Part shown: piece by piece, positions 14,671 to 22,252 of the stretch
How positions within the stretch are numbered: position 1 is the first letter of the stretch
Layout of the letters: each line of letters begins with the position of its first letter
Source: CAVSIS01 sp963814875
Lineage (GTDB): Bacteria; Acidobacteriota; Thermoanaerobaculia; Thermoanaerobaculales; Sulfomarinibacteraceae
Length of the DNA stretch: 37,632 bases
Assembly (NCBI GenBank): GCA_963814875.1
Contig: CAWFFJ010000042.1
Span: 1-37,632 of the forward strand
Direction: 5' to 3'
The notes under the pieces: model-generated
Databases searched by the model: none
What the model was told of the DNA's origin: nothing
The model's input: the letters and a program-made list of their open reading frames with translations, nothing else
Program-made: the position numbers and the translations under genes

Positions 14671-15036
14671 TCACGAGGTCGTGCGCAGGACGGTTGCGAC
14701 GGTCAGGGTCTGCCCGGTGGACGCTCCCCGGGTCTTCTCGAGCCTGGCGCCGAGCTGCTCGAGGTCGAGGGCCGACTGCAGCTCGGTCGGCGGCGCCTGC
14801 TGGCTCCTTTCGGCAACCAGCGTCGGTTGACTGGTCTGGGGGTGGTGCAGCGAGAGCACGCCGTGGCCCAGGAGCAGCAGGGCCAGGGTCGCGGCGAGTC
14901 CGAGGTCGAAGCGGGACACGCCGCGCCGATCTCGTCGGCGCTCCGGCGGTGCAGACGCCGCCGCCCGCAACACCCTGTCACGCAGGTCCGCCGGGGGTCG
15001 CCCGGGCGTCACCTTCGACAGTGGCTTCTCGATCAT
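14671..15036 (-). CDS. small single-pass membrane protein, probable anti-sigma factor
   Basis: 121 residues. The ATG overlaps the stop of the sigma factor gene (ATGA at 15033-15036), a typical sigma/anti-sigma arrangement. The N terminus is cytosolic and basic (MIEKPLSKVTPGRPPADLRD then RVLRAAASAPPERRRDRR), followed by one membrane segment about residues 46-64 (FDLGLAATLALLLLGHGVL) and a short outer domain rich in Gln/Leu. No zinc-finger HxxxCxxC motif of ZAS anti-sigma factors is present. The assignment rests on position and topology, not on a recognised domain. Confidence 0.62.
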   Translation of the reverse strand: MIEKPLSKVTPGRPPADLRDRVLRAAASAPPERRRDRRGVSRFDLGLAATLALLLLGHGVLSLHHPQTSQPTLVAERSQQAPPTELQSALDLEQLGARLEKTRGASTGQTLTVATVLRTTS

Positions 15037-15629
15037 GGTTTCACTCCCAGTAGCTTGCGGAGCTTGCGCAGGCCGAGCCGTACCCGGCTCGCTGCCGTAA
15101 ACGTCGGGACCCCGGTCACGGTGCCGATGGCCGCGAACGACAGCCCCTCGTAGTGCCGAAGATAGACTGCTGCTCGCTGTGCCGGAGGGAGCTTCCCGAG
15201 CGCTGACGTGACTGCGGCCGCATCGGCCCGGCTTTCGGCATCGTCTGCAACCGGTTCGGCGACCGCGTCGTCGATCGAGACCAGCCGACGGCTCCGGCGG
15301 GCGAGGTCGACCGCCGCGCGGTGAGTCATCGCCAGCAGGTACGAGCGCGGGTTGCGGACCTCCGCGAGCTTCGCGCCGGTCTGTGCGAGCCGCACGAAGA
15401 CCTCCTGCACGACATCCGCCGCGTCCTGCCGGGAGCCTGTTCGGAACAGCGCGAAGCCGAACAGATCCGCCGCGCAGTGGTCGTAGATGCCAGCGAGCGC
15501 CTCGATGTGGCCCCCGGCGAGCGCGGTGAAGTGTCGAAAGAGCAGGTCGTCGCCGGTCACGGTATCCGCTTTCTCGAAGTTGGCCGCGATCTCGACGGGT
15601 GCGGCGGCAGTCAGCGTGAAGTCTGTCAC
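15033..15629 (-). CDS. ECF-type RNA polymerase sigma factor
   Basis: About 198 residues from GTG 15629. Region 2 is visible in IYDHCAADLFGFALFRTGS and DAADVVQEVFVRLAQT then RNPRSYLLAMTHRAAVDLARR, and region 4 in LGKLPPAQRAAVYLRHYEG then LSFAAIGTVTGVPTFTAASR, the helix-turn-helix for -35 recognition. The open frame runs to 15803, but that part overlaps the ATPase gene and has no protein-like character; the GTG has only a weak upstream GGGG, and GTG codons further in (VTGDD) are alternatives. The gene is 118 bases downstream of the ArsA-like ATPase on the same strand and is coupled to the membrane protein after it. The signal it answers is unknown. Confidence 0.85.
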   Translation of the reverse strand: MTDFTLTAAAPVEIAANFEKADTVTGDDLLFRHFTALAGGHIEALAGIYDHCAADLFGFALFRTGSRQDAADVVQEVFVRLAQTGAKLAEVRNPRSYLLAMTHRAAVDLARRSRRLVSIDDAVAEPVADDAESRADAAAVTSALGKLPPAQRAAVYLRHYEGLSFAAIGTVTGVPTFTAASRVRLGLRKLRKLLGVKP

Positions 15630-15747
15630 ACCCCAATGACGGGGTCTGAACCTCGTTTTGTCACTCTGCGGGTGATGAAGCCGGGAGACTTCACATGGCT
15701 TCGAGATGCCCGCCCGTTTCGAAGGCGTGGCGCAGTACTTCGAGTGC

Positions 15748-16716
15748 CTACCCGATGGCGTGCCGCAGGTGGCCCACGATCTCCTGGAGGGCGTCGGGCC
15801 CAACGACGTCGTGCGGCAGCAGCGGGAGCTCGATCCGAGGGAGGTCGGGAAAGGTGTCCACGATCTCCTTCATGTAGCGCTGCTCCTGGTCCTTGCGGGC
15901 CGCCAGGAAGGGGTGGTCCTGGGAGTTTTCGGGCAGGATGCGGTTGACGACCAGCCCGCCGACCGGGACCTTGAACCGGTGCAGCATCACGACCGCCTTG
16001 GCGGTCTCGAGGATCGGCAGCCGCTCGGCCAGCAGCACGAACACGAAGGCGGTCTCTCCCGGGCTCAGAAGAAGCTCGCGCATCTGGAAGAACTTCCGGC
16101 GCCTCGCAGTGAGGATCTTCTCGACCGGGTCGGTGGTCTCCTCGTCGGGGGACCCACCCACCGTCATCTGGCGCCACATGGTGGAGAGCTCGTTGACCCG
16201 CTTGCGGCGTTCGAGGAGGCCGTCGATCCACGCCTGGAGCAGCTCGGGCAGGGTGAGCAGGCGCAGGGTGTGGCCGGTCGGCGCGGTGTCGAAGACCACG
16301 AGGTCATACTGGTCGTGGACCGTCAGCACGAGCTCCGCGACGCGGTCGAAGAGGGCAGCCTCCTCGGCGCCCGGCGACACGCGGGCGATCTCGACCTGGC
16401 GCTCCATCTCGGCACGGAGGTGCTCGGGAGCAACGCGAAGGAGATGGATGCGCACGCGGTCGATGTACTCCGCGGCGGCCTTCTCGGAGTCGATCTCCAG
16501 GGCCCAGAGGTGCTCGGTGATCCTCCGCTCAGAAGGGCCGAGCTCGGTCTCGAGGATGTCTCCGGTGGAGTGCGCGGGGTCGGTGGACACGAGCAGAGTG
16601 CGCCGTCCCGCCTCGGAGGCGAGCAGTGCGAACGCCGTGGCACAGGTGGTCTTGCCGACCCCGCCCTTGCCGCCGAAGAAGAGAATCCGGCGGTCGAGCC
16701 AGTGCGGCTCGCTCAC
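15748..16716 (-). CDS. ArsA/GET3-family ATPase (single-domain)
   Basis: 322 residues with deviant Walker A GGKGGVGKTT at the N terminus, switch I STDPAHSTGDILE, and switch II DTAPTGHTLRLL, the defining ArsA/GET3 signatures. Only one ATPase domain is present, as in GET3, and there is no CxxC pair or arsenite-binding Cys triad, so arsenite pumping is unlikely. GTG 16716 is preferred: CTCGGAGGA lies four bases before it. An upstream GTG at 16782 would add 22 Gly/Pro/Asp-rich residues and overlap the previous gene. It lies directly behind cstA and its small partner, so a role in membrane insertion or energised handling of that CstA complex is an inference. It is a cytosolic dimeric P-loop ATPase by family. 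Confidence 0.88.
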   Translation of the reverse strand: MSEPHWLDRRILFFGGKGGVGKTTCATAFALLASEAGRRTLLVSTDPAHSTGDILETELGPSERRITEHLWALEIDSEKAAAEYIDRVRIHLLRVAPEHLRAEMERQVEIARVSPGAEEAALFDRVAELVLTVHDQYDLVVFDTAPTGHTLRLLTLPELLQAWIDGLLERRKRVNELSTMWRQMTVGGSPDEETTDPVEKILTARRRKFFQMRELLLSPGETAFVFVLLAERLPILETAKAVVMLHRFKVPVGGLVVNRILPENSQDHPFLAARKDQEQRYMKEIVDTFPDLPRIELPLLPHDVVGPDALQEIVGHLRHAIG

Positions 16717-16738
16717 CGGGTCCTCCGAGAGGTGACGC

Positions 16739-16757
16739 GGGGCCCCGCCGGGGCCCC
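16739..16757 (-). promoter_or_regulatory. GC hairpin just after in-frame TGA: candidate bacterial SECIS
   Basis: On the minus strand GGGGCCCC-GGC-GGGGCCCC forms an 8-bp stem with a G-starting three-base loop. It begins 11 bases after the TGA that ends the small CstA-partner gene. Placement and a G in the first loop positions fit the loose rule for bacterial selenocysteine insertion elements; no U-tract follows, so an intrinsic terminator is unlikely. Confidence 0.4.
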
Positions 16758-16768
16758 TGCCGTCAACA

Positions 16769-17041
16769 TCATCTGAAGCCACCCGGGGGCGACTTCTCCA
16801 TTCCCTGGCGCAGGTGCCACGCGTGGAAGCGCTCGAGCATCGCAGGCAGCAGTTCCAGGGTGTAGTAGTTCACCGGGTTGGGAATGCCCATCATGTCCGA
16901 GAAGCAGAGCAGGAGGAAGAGGTCCTCCTCGTCGCGGTGGCGGCGTGCGGCCACCGCACGGTACGGCGAGAAGAAGAACTGGTCATACAGCTCGTTGAAT
17001 CGCCGCCACCCATTCCGTAGGCGTTCCCACAGGGGGCTCAC
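16769..17041 (-). CDS. cory-CC-star-like small CstA partner; possible selenoprotein (TGA in place of first tail Cys)
   Basis: 90 residues from GTG 17041, which overlaps the cstA stop (GTGA). MGIPNPVNYYTLELLPAMLE then FHAWHLRQGMEKSPPGGFR is the conserved core I recall for cory-CC-star proteins, small proteins that end in GFRCC-stop; the YbdD/YjiX partners of enterobacterial CstA/BtsT also end in RCC. Here GFR is followed by TGA (16771-16769), TGT (Cys, 16768-16766) and TGA (16765-16763). If the first TGA is read as selenocysteine, the protein ends FR-Sec-Cys at 16763. Otherwise it has lost the tail by one base change, or there is a sequencing error. The conserved middle has a short hydrophobic LFLLLCF stretch; likely cytosolic or membrane-associated, working with CstA. 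Confidence 0.82.
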   Translation of the reverse strand: MSPLWERLRNGWRRFNELYDQFFFSPYRAVAARRHRDEEDLFLLLCFSDMMGIPNPVNYYTLELLPAMLERFHAWHLRQGMEKSPPGGFR

Positions 17042-18744
17042 TTTTCGCTGACCTCTTCAGGCATCGGTATCGCTGGACTGCGTAACGCCGACCACGCCTC
17101 GAGAGCCATCCAGATTGCCGAGAAGAGCACGATGGTGCCCATGATGCCCATGAGATAGTTTGGTGTCGGGCCGAACAACCATTTGCCCAGGCTGGACAGC
17201 ATCGCCCAGATGGTGACGATGATCAGAAAGACCATCGGCACCATGGTCGGCAGAATGTTGCGCCCAAGCCGCCTCAGGTACACCGAGATCACGATCAGCG
17301 AGAGCGCCGCCAGGAGCTGGTTGGTGGTGCCGAAGAGCGGCCAGATGACCAGTCCACCGGTGCCGACGCCGCCGCCCGGAGCGTGGGCGCCAAAGGCGAG
17401 CGCCAGGCAGGCCACGACGGCGATGGTCGTGGAAACAGTCGGCTGGGTGAGGACCTTCAGTTTGTACTGCTCGCCGAGCTCGGCAACGATGTAGCGCTGG
17501 AGGCGGACGCCGGTGTCCATGGTGGTCGCGGCGAAGCTGACCACGATGACCGCCGCGAAGACCTGTCCCACCGGTACCGGAACGCCGAGGTTCTCCGCCA
17601 TCTGGGCGACGCCGTTGACGAAGTTGCTCGCGGCGCCACCGGAGGCGGCGCCCCAGCTGCTGTAGAAGTTGGCAAACCAGTCGGCGCGGGTGGTGGCGAT
17701 CCCTGCGGTCACGACCAGGATCGAGCCCAACGCCAAGGCGCCTTCACCGACCGCCCCCATGTAGCCGACGAACTTCGCGTCGGTCTCCTTGTCGAGCTGC
17801 TTGGACGAGGTTCCAGACGAGACCAGCCCGTGAAAGCCCGAGATGGCGCCGCAGGCGATCGTGATGAACAGGATCGGGAGGATCGGCGGAGCCCCGGCAG
17901 GCGACGCGTTGTAGACGGGTGCGACCACAGTGGGGTTCCCCACCGCCATCCCGATGTAGAGGACACCAAGTCCGACGATCAGCTCGTGCGAGTTGATGTA
18001 GTCACGCGGCTGAAGGAGCAGCCACACTGGCAGCCGGGAGGCCGCCCAGGCGTAGAGGAACAGCACCACCACCCAGAATCCGGCAGGGCCGAGCCCGAGG
18101 AAGCCCTCGGGGATCACCACCGGCATCTTGTTGCCGAACCAGACCATGACGTAGAGCGCGATGAGGGCGCCGATCGATGGCCACAGCAGCTTGCCGCCCT
18201 TGCGGTAGATGATCCAGCCGACCAGGATCGCGACCGGGATCTCGAACCAGATCGGTACGACGCTGCCGGGGAACTTCACGAACAGCCTCGCGATGACGAT
18301 CGCGAACACCGCGTTCACCATCAGCAGCAGCAGGAAGATCACGATCATGAACAGAGTGCGGGAGCGCTTCGACACCACCTGCTCGGTGAGCGAGCCCATC
18401 GAGCGCGCCTTGAAGCGGGACGAGATCCAGAGGGTGCCGAAGTCGTGGGCGCCGGCGAAGAAGATCGTGCCGAAAATCACCCAGAGGACGGCTGGGAGCC
18501 AGCCCCAGTACACCGCGATCGCCGGACCGACGATGGGTGCCGCGCCGGCGACGGAGGTGAAGTGGTGGCCCCAGAGCACGTGCTTGTTGGTCGGCACGAA
18601 GTCGACGCCATCCTGGAACTCATGCGCCGGGGTCACGAACTTGGGGTCGAGCTTGTAGATCTTCTCGGCCAGGAACCTCGCGTAGAAGCGGTACGCGATC
18701 AGGAACGCACCGAGGCCGAAGATCGCCACTAGGATCGCCTTCAT
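17038..18744 (-). CDS. cstA: carbon starvation protein CstA family (peptide/pyruvate transporter)
   Basis: 568 residues, polytopic inner-membrane protein with about 15-16 hydrophobic segments. Family signatures: the N-terminal block GVDFVPTNKHVLWGHHFTSV then AGAAPIVGPAIAVYWGWLP, AGAHDFGTLWISSRFKARS, GAISGFHGLVSSGTSSKQL and the C-terminal FGTTNQLLAALSL. CstA-type proteins carry peptides or pyruvate under carbon limitation. ATG 18744 follows GAGAGGAGGGG. Its stop overlaps the small CC-star-type gene, which overlaps nothing else but is followed by the ArsA-like ATPase; the three form one unit. A candidate promoter with a dyad in its spacer lies about 90-120 bases upstream. Confidence 0.93.
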   Translation of the reverse strand: MKAILVAIFGLGAFLIAYRFYARFLAEKIYKLDPKFVTPAHEFQDGVDFVPTNKHVLWGHHFTSVAGAAPIVGPAIAVYWGWLPAVLWVIFGTIFFAGAHDFGTLWISSRFKARSMGSLTEQVVSKRSRTLFMIVIFLLLLMVNAVFAIVIARLFVKFPGSVVPIWFEIPVAILVGWIIYRKGGKLLWPSIGALIALYVMVWFGNKMPVVIPEGFLGLGPAGFWVVVLFLYAWAASRLPVWLLLQPRDYINSHELIVGLGVLYIGMAVGNPTVVAPVYNASPAGAPPILPILFITIACGAISGFHGLVSSGTSSKQLDKETDAKFVGYMGAVGEGALALGSILVVTAGIATTRADWFANFYSSWGAASGGAASNFVNGVAQMAENLGVPVPVGQVFAAVIVVSFAATTMDTGVRLQRYIVAELGEQYKLKVLTQPTVSTTIAVVACLALAFGAHAPGGGVGTGGLVIWPLFGTTNQLLAALSLIVISVYLRRLGRNILPTMVPMVFLIIVTIWAMLSSLGKWLFGPTPNYLMGIMGTIVLFSAIWMALEAWSALRSPAIPMPEEVSEK

Positions 18745-18834
18745 CGCCCCTCCTCTCGATGGCTGCGCAAGCGATCGCGGCCGGACGTTGCCGGGCTCGA
18801 TCGGATGCTGGTTACGCGGCTTGTCCTTATCTGG

Positions 18835-18864
18835 ATTCTCCCGCGCTCGGGAGGGTCATGTCAA
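18835..18864 (-). promoter_or_regulatory. candidate cstA promoter with internal dyad
   Basis: On the minus strand, TTGACA (18864-18859, perfect -35), an 18-bp spacer, and GAGAAT (18840-18835, 4/6 to TATAAT). An inverted repeat CTCCCG/CGGGAG with a four-base loop (18838-18853) overlaps spacer and -10, as an operator would. A transcript would start near 18828, leaving roughly 84 bases of leader before the cstA ATG. Confidence 0.4.
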
Positions 18865-18913
18865 CCATATGTGCTGGTGGTTATAGGAGGGCCCCTGGGG
18901 CAGGCGCCTGCCG

Positions 18914-19156
18914 TCATCGCCGGGCACGCGACGGACTGCCGGACGGGGGAGGAGCGCTGGGGTCAGGCGAGGCGGGGAGCAGAGGTTGGTTGGCCTCGGC
19001 ATCTGCCTTGGCCTCGGTCAAGCTGGTCTGCCACGGCGCCGCAGCCGCGGCGGGCTCGATCCGCGCAATCACCCAGCGCGTCCACCCGCGGGACGTCAGT
19101 CGGTGTCCGCGCAGCGCCTCGTCGAAGCACTGCAGGTCGCGAACGTGTGACGCCAT
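18914..19156 (-). CDS. possible small protein of unknown function in cstA / DUF5916 gap
   Basis: An 80-residue minus-strand frame inside the 510-bp gap 18745-19254. The first half, MASHVRDLQCFDEALRGHRL and then TSRGWTRWVIARIEP, reads like protein and has G/C at most third codon positions; the second half is Ala/Pro/Ser-rich. No domain is recognised and the ribosome site is weak. It could be a remnant or a chance frame. Apart from this and the cstA promoter, I see nothing in the gap. Confidence 0.28.
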   Translation of the reverse strand: MASHVRDLQCFDEALRGHRLTSRGWTRWVIARIEPAAAAAPWQTSLTEAKADAEANQPLLPASPDPSAPPPSGSPSRARR

Positions 19157-19254
19157 CTCACCAGCGAGCTCGGCATCACTGCTACCATCTCATCCGCTGG
19201 CCGAGCCTCGCCTGGCGCCGGCAGACGTACACGCTCGACGCGTGGGAGGGCCTT

Positions 19255-21477
19255 GTGAGGATTGCCGCCGCTGCGGCTCTGACGGGAGCCATGCTGCTCA
19301 ACGGATTGGCGGCCGCCGCCGAGCGGCCGGTAGTCCGTATCCCGAGGGTTGAGGGGGCGATCCGGGTCGATGCCGTGCTCGACGAACCTGCTTGGCAGGA
19401 GGCGGTCGTGGTCGAGGTTCCCTGGGAGGTCTCACCCGGCGACAACGTCCCGGCGCCGGTCCGGACCGAGTGCCTGCTGATGTACGACGAGCGCACGCTG
19501 TACGTGGCGTTCCGGGCCTACGATCCCGAACCGGGAGCCATCAGGGCGCACCTCACCGACCGCGACAGCGCCTTCGATGACGACTTCGTTGGGCTCGTGC
19601 TCGACACCTTCGACGACGCCAAGCGAGGGTACGAGTTCTTCGTGAACCCGCTCGGCGTGCAGATGGACCTCAGCCAGGACGACGTCAGCCGCGAGGAGGA
19701 CTCCTCGTGGGACGCGATCTGGGCGTCGGCCGGTCGCTTGACGCCGGAAGGGTATGAGGTCGAGCTCGCGATTCCCTTTTCACAGCTTCGGTTCCGCGTC
19801 ACGGACGGCAGTCGGCGGTGGGGCGTCGACGTCATCCGGATCTACCCCCGCGACCAACGGATGACGCTGAGGTCGCAGCCGCAGGACCGCAGCCGCGCGT
19901 GCTACCTGTGCCAGATCTCCGAGCTCGAGGGACTCGGGGGGATCACGCCCGGACGCAACCTCGAGCTCGTGCCGACCTTGACCGGGCTCTACAGCCAGGA
20001 ACGCGAGGAGCTGACCGATCCGACGCTGACCACCGTGTCGGACGATCTCGACGCGGGCCTGAACGCACGCTGGGGAATGACCGACAACCTGACGCTCAGC
20101 GCGGCGCTCAACCCCGACTTCTCGCAGGTTGAAGCCGACGTCGCGCAGCTCGACGTCAACACCCAGTTCGCGCTCTTCTACCCGGAGAAGCGGCCGTTCT
20201 TCCTCGAGGGCGCCGACACCTACAACAGCCCGATCGACGCGGTCTACACACGGACCGTGATCGACCCGTCGTGGGGCGTCAAGCTGAGTGGCAAGCACGG
20301 GCGGAACGCCCTCGGCGTCTACGCCACCCAGGACACGACCACGACCCTGCTGCTGCCCGGTGCCGAGGAGAGCGAGCTCGACGGCCTCGACCAGGGCAAC
20401 CTCAACGGCGTCCTGCGCTGGCGGCGCGACGTCGGCGCCAACTCGTCCTTTGGCGCCCTGGTCACTGCCCGCTCCGGCGAGGGCTACCACAACGGTGTGG
20501 TCGGTGTGGACGGGCTGATCCGGCTCGGCGACGCGGACTGGATCGAGTACCAGGCGCTCGCGTCGTCCACCGAGTACCCGGAGGTCATCGTCGACACCTA
20601 CGACCAGCCGAGCGGCAGCTTCTCCGGTGCGGCCTACGAGGTGCGCTACCACCACCTCACCCGAGACTGGAACTGGTCCGTCGCCTACGAGGACTTTGCG
20701 CGCAAGTTTCGGGCCGACTCCGGCTTCGTGCCCCAGGTCGACTACCGTCAGGGCTCGGCGGGGATCGAGCGCCGCTGGTGGGGCGCTGACGGCGACTGGT
20801 GGACGAGGTTCGAGATCGGAGCGGATTGGAACACAACCGAAACCCAATCGGGAGAGCTGCTCGAGGACGAGTGGGAGGGGTGGGTCAACATCCAGGGTCC
20901 GCGCCAGTCGATGCTGTGGCTCCAGGGGGGATGGCGGAAGCGCGGCTTCAACGGGCAGCAGTTCGATCAGGTCTTCGGCAGCTTCTGGGGAGAGGTCTGG
21001 GCTACCGGCGACCTCTACCTCGGGCTGAGCGTCGACTTCGGCGATGAGCTCGATGTCGCCAATACCCGCAACGGCAGCCGAATCCGGCTCGTGCCGGAGC
21101 TGACCTGGCGGCCCGGCAGACACCTAAGGGTGGGCTTCTCCCAGGTCTCCGAGCGGCTCGATGTCGATGGCGGGCGGCTCTACGCCGCCGACCTGTCGCG
21201 GCTGCGCGCGGTGTGGCAGTTCAACGTCCGGACCTTCGTGCGGGTGATCGTCGAGTACACCCACGTCGACCGCGACCTCGGCCTCTACCTCGAACCCGAG
21301 GACGTCGACGCCCGGACCAGGAGGCTGTTCACACAGCTCCTCTTCTCCTACAAGCTCAACCCGCAGACGGTGCTGTTCGCGGGCTACTCCGATACCCAGG
21401 CCGGGGACGACATGGTCAGCTCGACGGTTGCCAACCGGTCGGTGTTCGTGAAGGTCGGATACGTCATCGGACTCTGA
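19255..21477 (+). CDS. DUF5916 outer-membrane protein with N-terminal CBM9-like domain
   Basis: 740 residues from GTG 19255, chosen because GGGAGGG precedes it and the protein then opens with a signal peptide (VRIAAAAALTGAMLLNGLA); the upstream extension to 18805 has no protein-like character. Residues about 30-200 form a CBM9-like beta-sandwich (DAVLDEPAWQEA, LYVAFRAYDPEP, FVGLVLDTFDDAKRGYEFFV). From about 215 the DUF5916 part begins, with ALNPDFSQVEADVAQLDVN and YPEKRPFFLEGADTY as the clearest family blocks, followed by alternating amphipathic strands to a terminal VFVKVGYVIGL typical of an outer-membrane barrel. Function is unknown; in Acidobacteriota and Bacteroidota such proteins are found near peptidases and glycan systems. 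It appears monocistronic. Confidence 0.88.
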   Translation: MRIAAAAALTGAMLLNGLAAAAERPVVRIPRVEGAIRVDAVLDEPAWQEAVVVEVPWEVSPGDNVPAPVRTECLLMYDERTLYVAFRAYDPEPGAIRAHLTDRDSAFDDDFVGLVLDTFDDAKRGYEFFVNPLGVQMDLSQDDVSREEDSSWDAIWASAGRLTPEGYEVELAIPFSQLRFRVTDGSRRWGVDVIRIYPRDQRMTLRSQPQDRSRACYLCQISELEGLGGITPGRNLELVPTLTGLYSQEREELTDPTLTTVSDDLDAGLNARWGMTDNLTLSAALNPDFSQVEADVAQLDVNTQFALFYPEKRPFFLEGADTYNSPIDAVYTRTVIDPSWGVKLSGKHGRNALGVYATQDTTTTLLLPGAEESELDGLDQGNLNGVLRWRRDVGANSSFGALVTARSGEGYHNGVVGVDGLIRLGDADWIEYQALASSTEYPEVIVDTYDQPSGSFSGAAYEVRYHHLTRDWNWSVAYEDFARKFRADSGFVPQVDYRQGSAGIERRWWGADGDWWTRFEIGADWNTTETQSGELLEDEWEGWVNIQGPRQSMLWLQGGWRKRGFNGQQFDQVFGSFWGEVWATGDLYLGLSVDFGDELDVANTRNGSRIRLVPELTWRPGRHLRVGFSQVSERLDVDGGRLYAADLSRLRAVWQFNVRTFVRVIVEYTHVDRDLGLYLEPEDVDARTRRLFTQLLFSYKLNPQTVLFAGYSDTQAGDDMVSSTVANRSVFVKVGYVIGL

Positions 21478-21713
21478 GCTCGGCGCGGAGAAGGGTAGGC
21501 GTCCTCCGACGGGGGACGTGTGACCTCGAGCGAGGTCAGGCGCGGTCTTCGATGTCCTGTCGACGGGCCGCCAAACCTGGCACGGTCCTCGCTACGCTCT
21601 CTGACGACTGAACCGAGGTGACAGCGGGCATGACAACCCGAGGCCGCTGCGGTTCGTCGGACAATGGAGAGGGAGCCCGGCGTGGCTTCGACGGGTCAGT
21701 GGAGGGACGGAAC

Positions 21714-22238
21714 ATGCAACGGACGATCGTTCGGCTGGGGATCTTGGGAGCGGCGATGCTCCTCGCTGCGGGCTGCTCGACGGTCGCGGTCAACATCGAC
21801 TGGGACCACGCTGTCGACTTCGGCCGCTACCACAGCTTCTCCTGGCTCGGCGCCAAGGAGCTGAGGACCGCGCCGAGCGCCGTCAGCCCGCTGGTGGAGC
21901 AGCGCCTCGAGCGCGAGATCACCCGAGGGCTCGAGGCCCGCGGCCTGCAAGCGGCTCCGCGCAAGGAGGCCGACCTCCTGGTCGCGGTGCACACCGCCGC
22001 CCGAGAGCGGGTCAGCGTGACCTACGCCGGTTGGGGCTACTGGCGCCCGTGGGGCTACGGCGGCGCCTACGTCAACACGTGGCGCGAGGGCACGGTGGTG
22101 CTCGACCTGATCGACCGCGACAAGAAGCAGCTGGTGTGGCGCGGGATTGCCGAGGGAGCGATCCGGGACATGGCGCCGGGCGACGACGAGATCCGCGCCG
22201 TGGTCGACAAGATGCTGGCCGCGTACCCGCCGCAGTAA
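21714..22238 (+). CDS. DUF4136 lipoprotein
   Basis: 174 residues from ATG 21714, with GGAGGGA about seven bases upstream. The N terminus is a lipoprotein signal: basic MQRTIVR, hydrophobic LGILGAAML, and the lipobox LAAGC, predicting lipidation at Cys 20 or so. The mature part follows DUF4136 order: VNIDWDHAVDFGRYHSFSW, EREITRGLEARGLQ, DLLVAVHTAARERV, the Tyr/Trp/Gly-rich YAGWGYWRPWGYGG, GTVVLDLIDRDKKQLVWRG, and DDEIRAVVDKMLAAYPP. It is likely attached to the periplasmic face of a membrane; the role is unknown. It converges with the phosphatase gene with only 14 bases between stops. Confidence 0.88.
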   Translation: MQRTIVRLGILGAAMLLAAGCSTVAVNIDWDHAVDFGRYHSFSWLGAKELRTAPSAVSPLVEQRLEREITRGLEARGLQAAPRKEADLLVAVHTAARERVSVTYAGWGYWRPWGYGGAYVNTWREGTVVLDLIDRDKKQLVWRGIAEGAIRDMAPGDDEIRAVVDKMLAAYPPQ

Positions 22239-22252
22239 CGGCAGGTTCCGGG

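Noticed and set aside
15748..16716. Arsenite pump ATPase (ArsA) in an ars operon
   Set aside because: Single ATPase domain, no arsenite-binding Cys, and no arsB, arsC, arsD or arsR nearby; the neighbour is cstA.
16739..16757. GC hairpin as an intrinsic terminator after the small CstA-partner gene
   Set aside because: No U-tract follows on the minus strand and the ribosome site of the next gene comes only about 12 bases later.
16717..16782. Longer ArsA-like ATPase from GTG 16782
   Set aside because: It would overlap the small CstA-partner gene, adds 22 low-complexity residues encoded by the GC hairpin, and lacks a ribosome site as good as that of GTG 16716.
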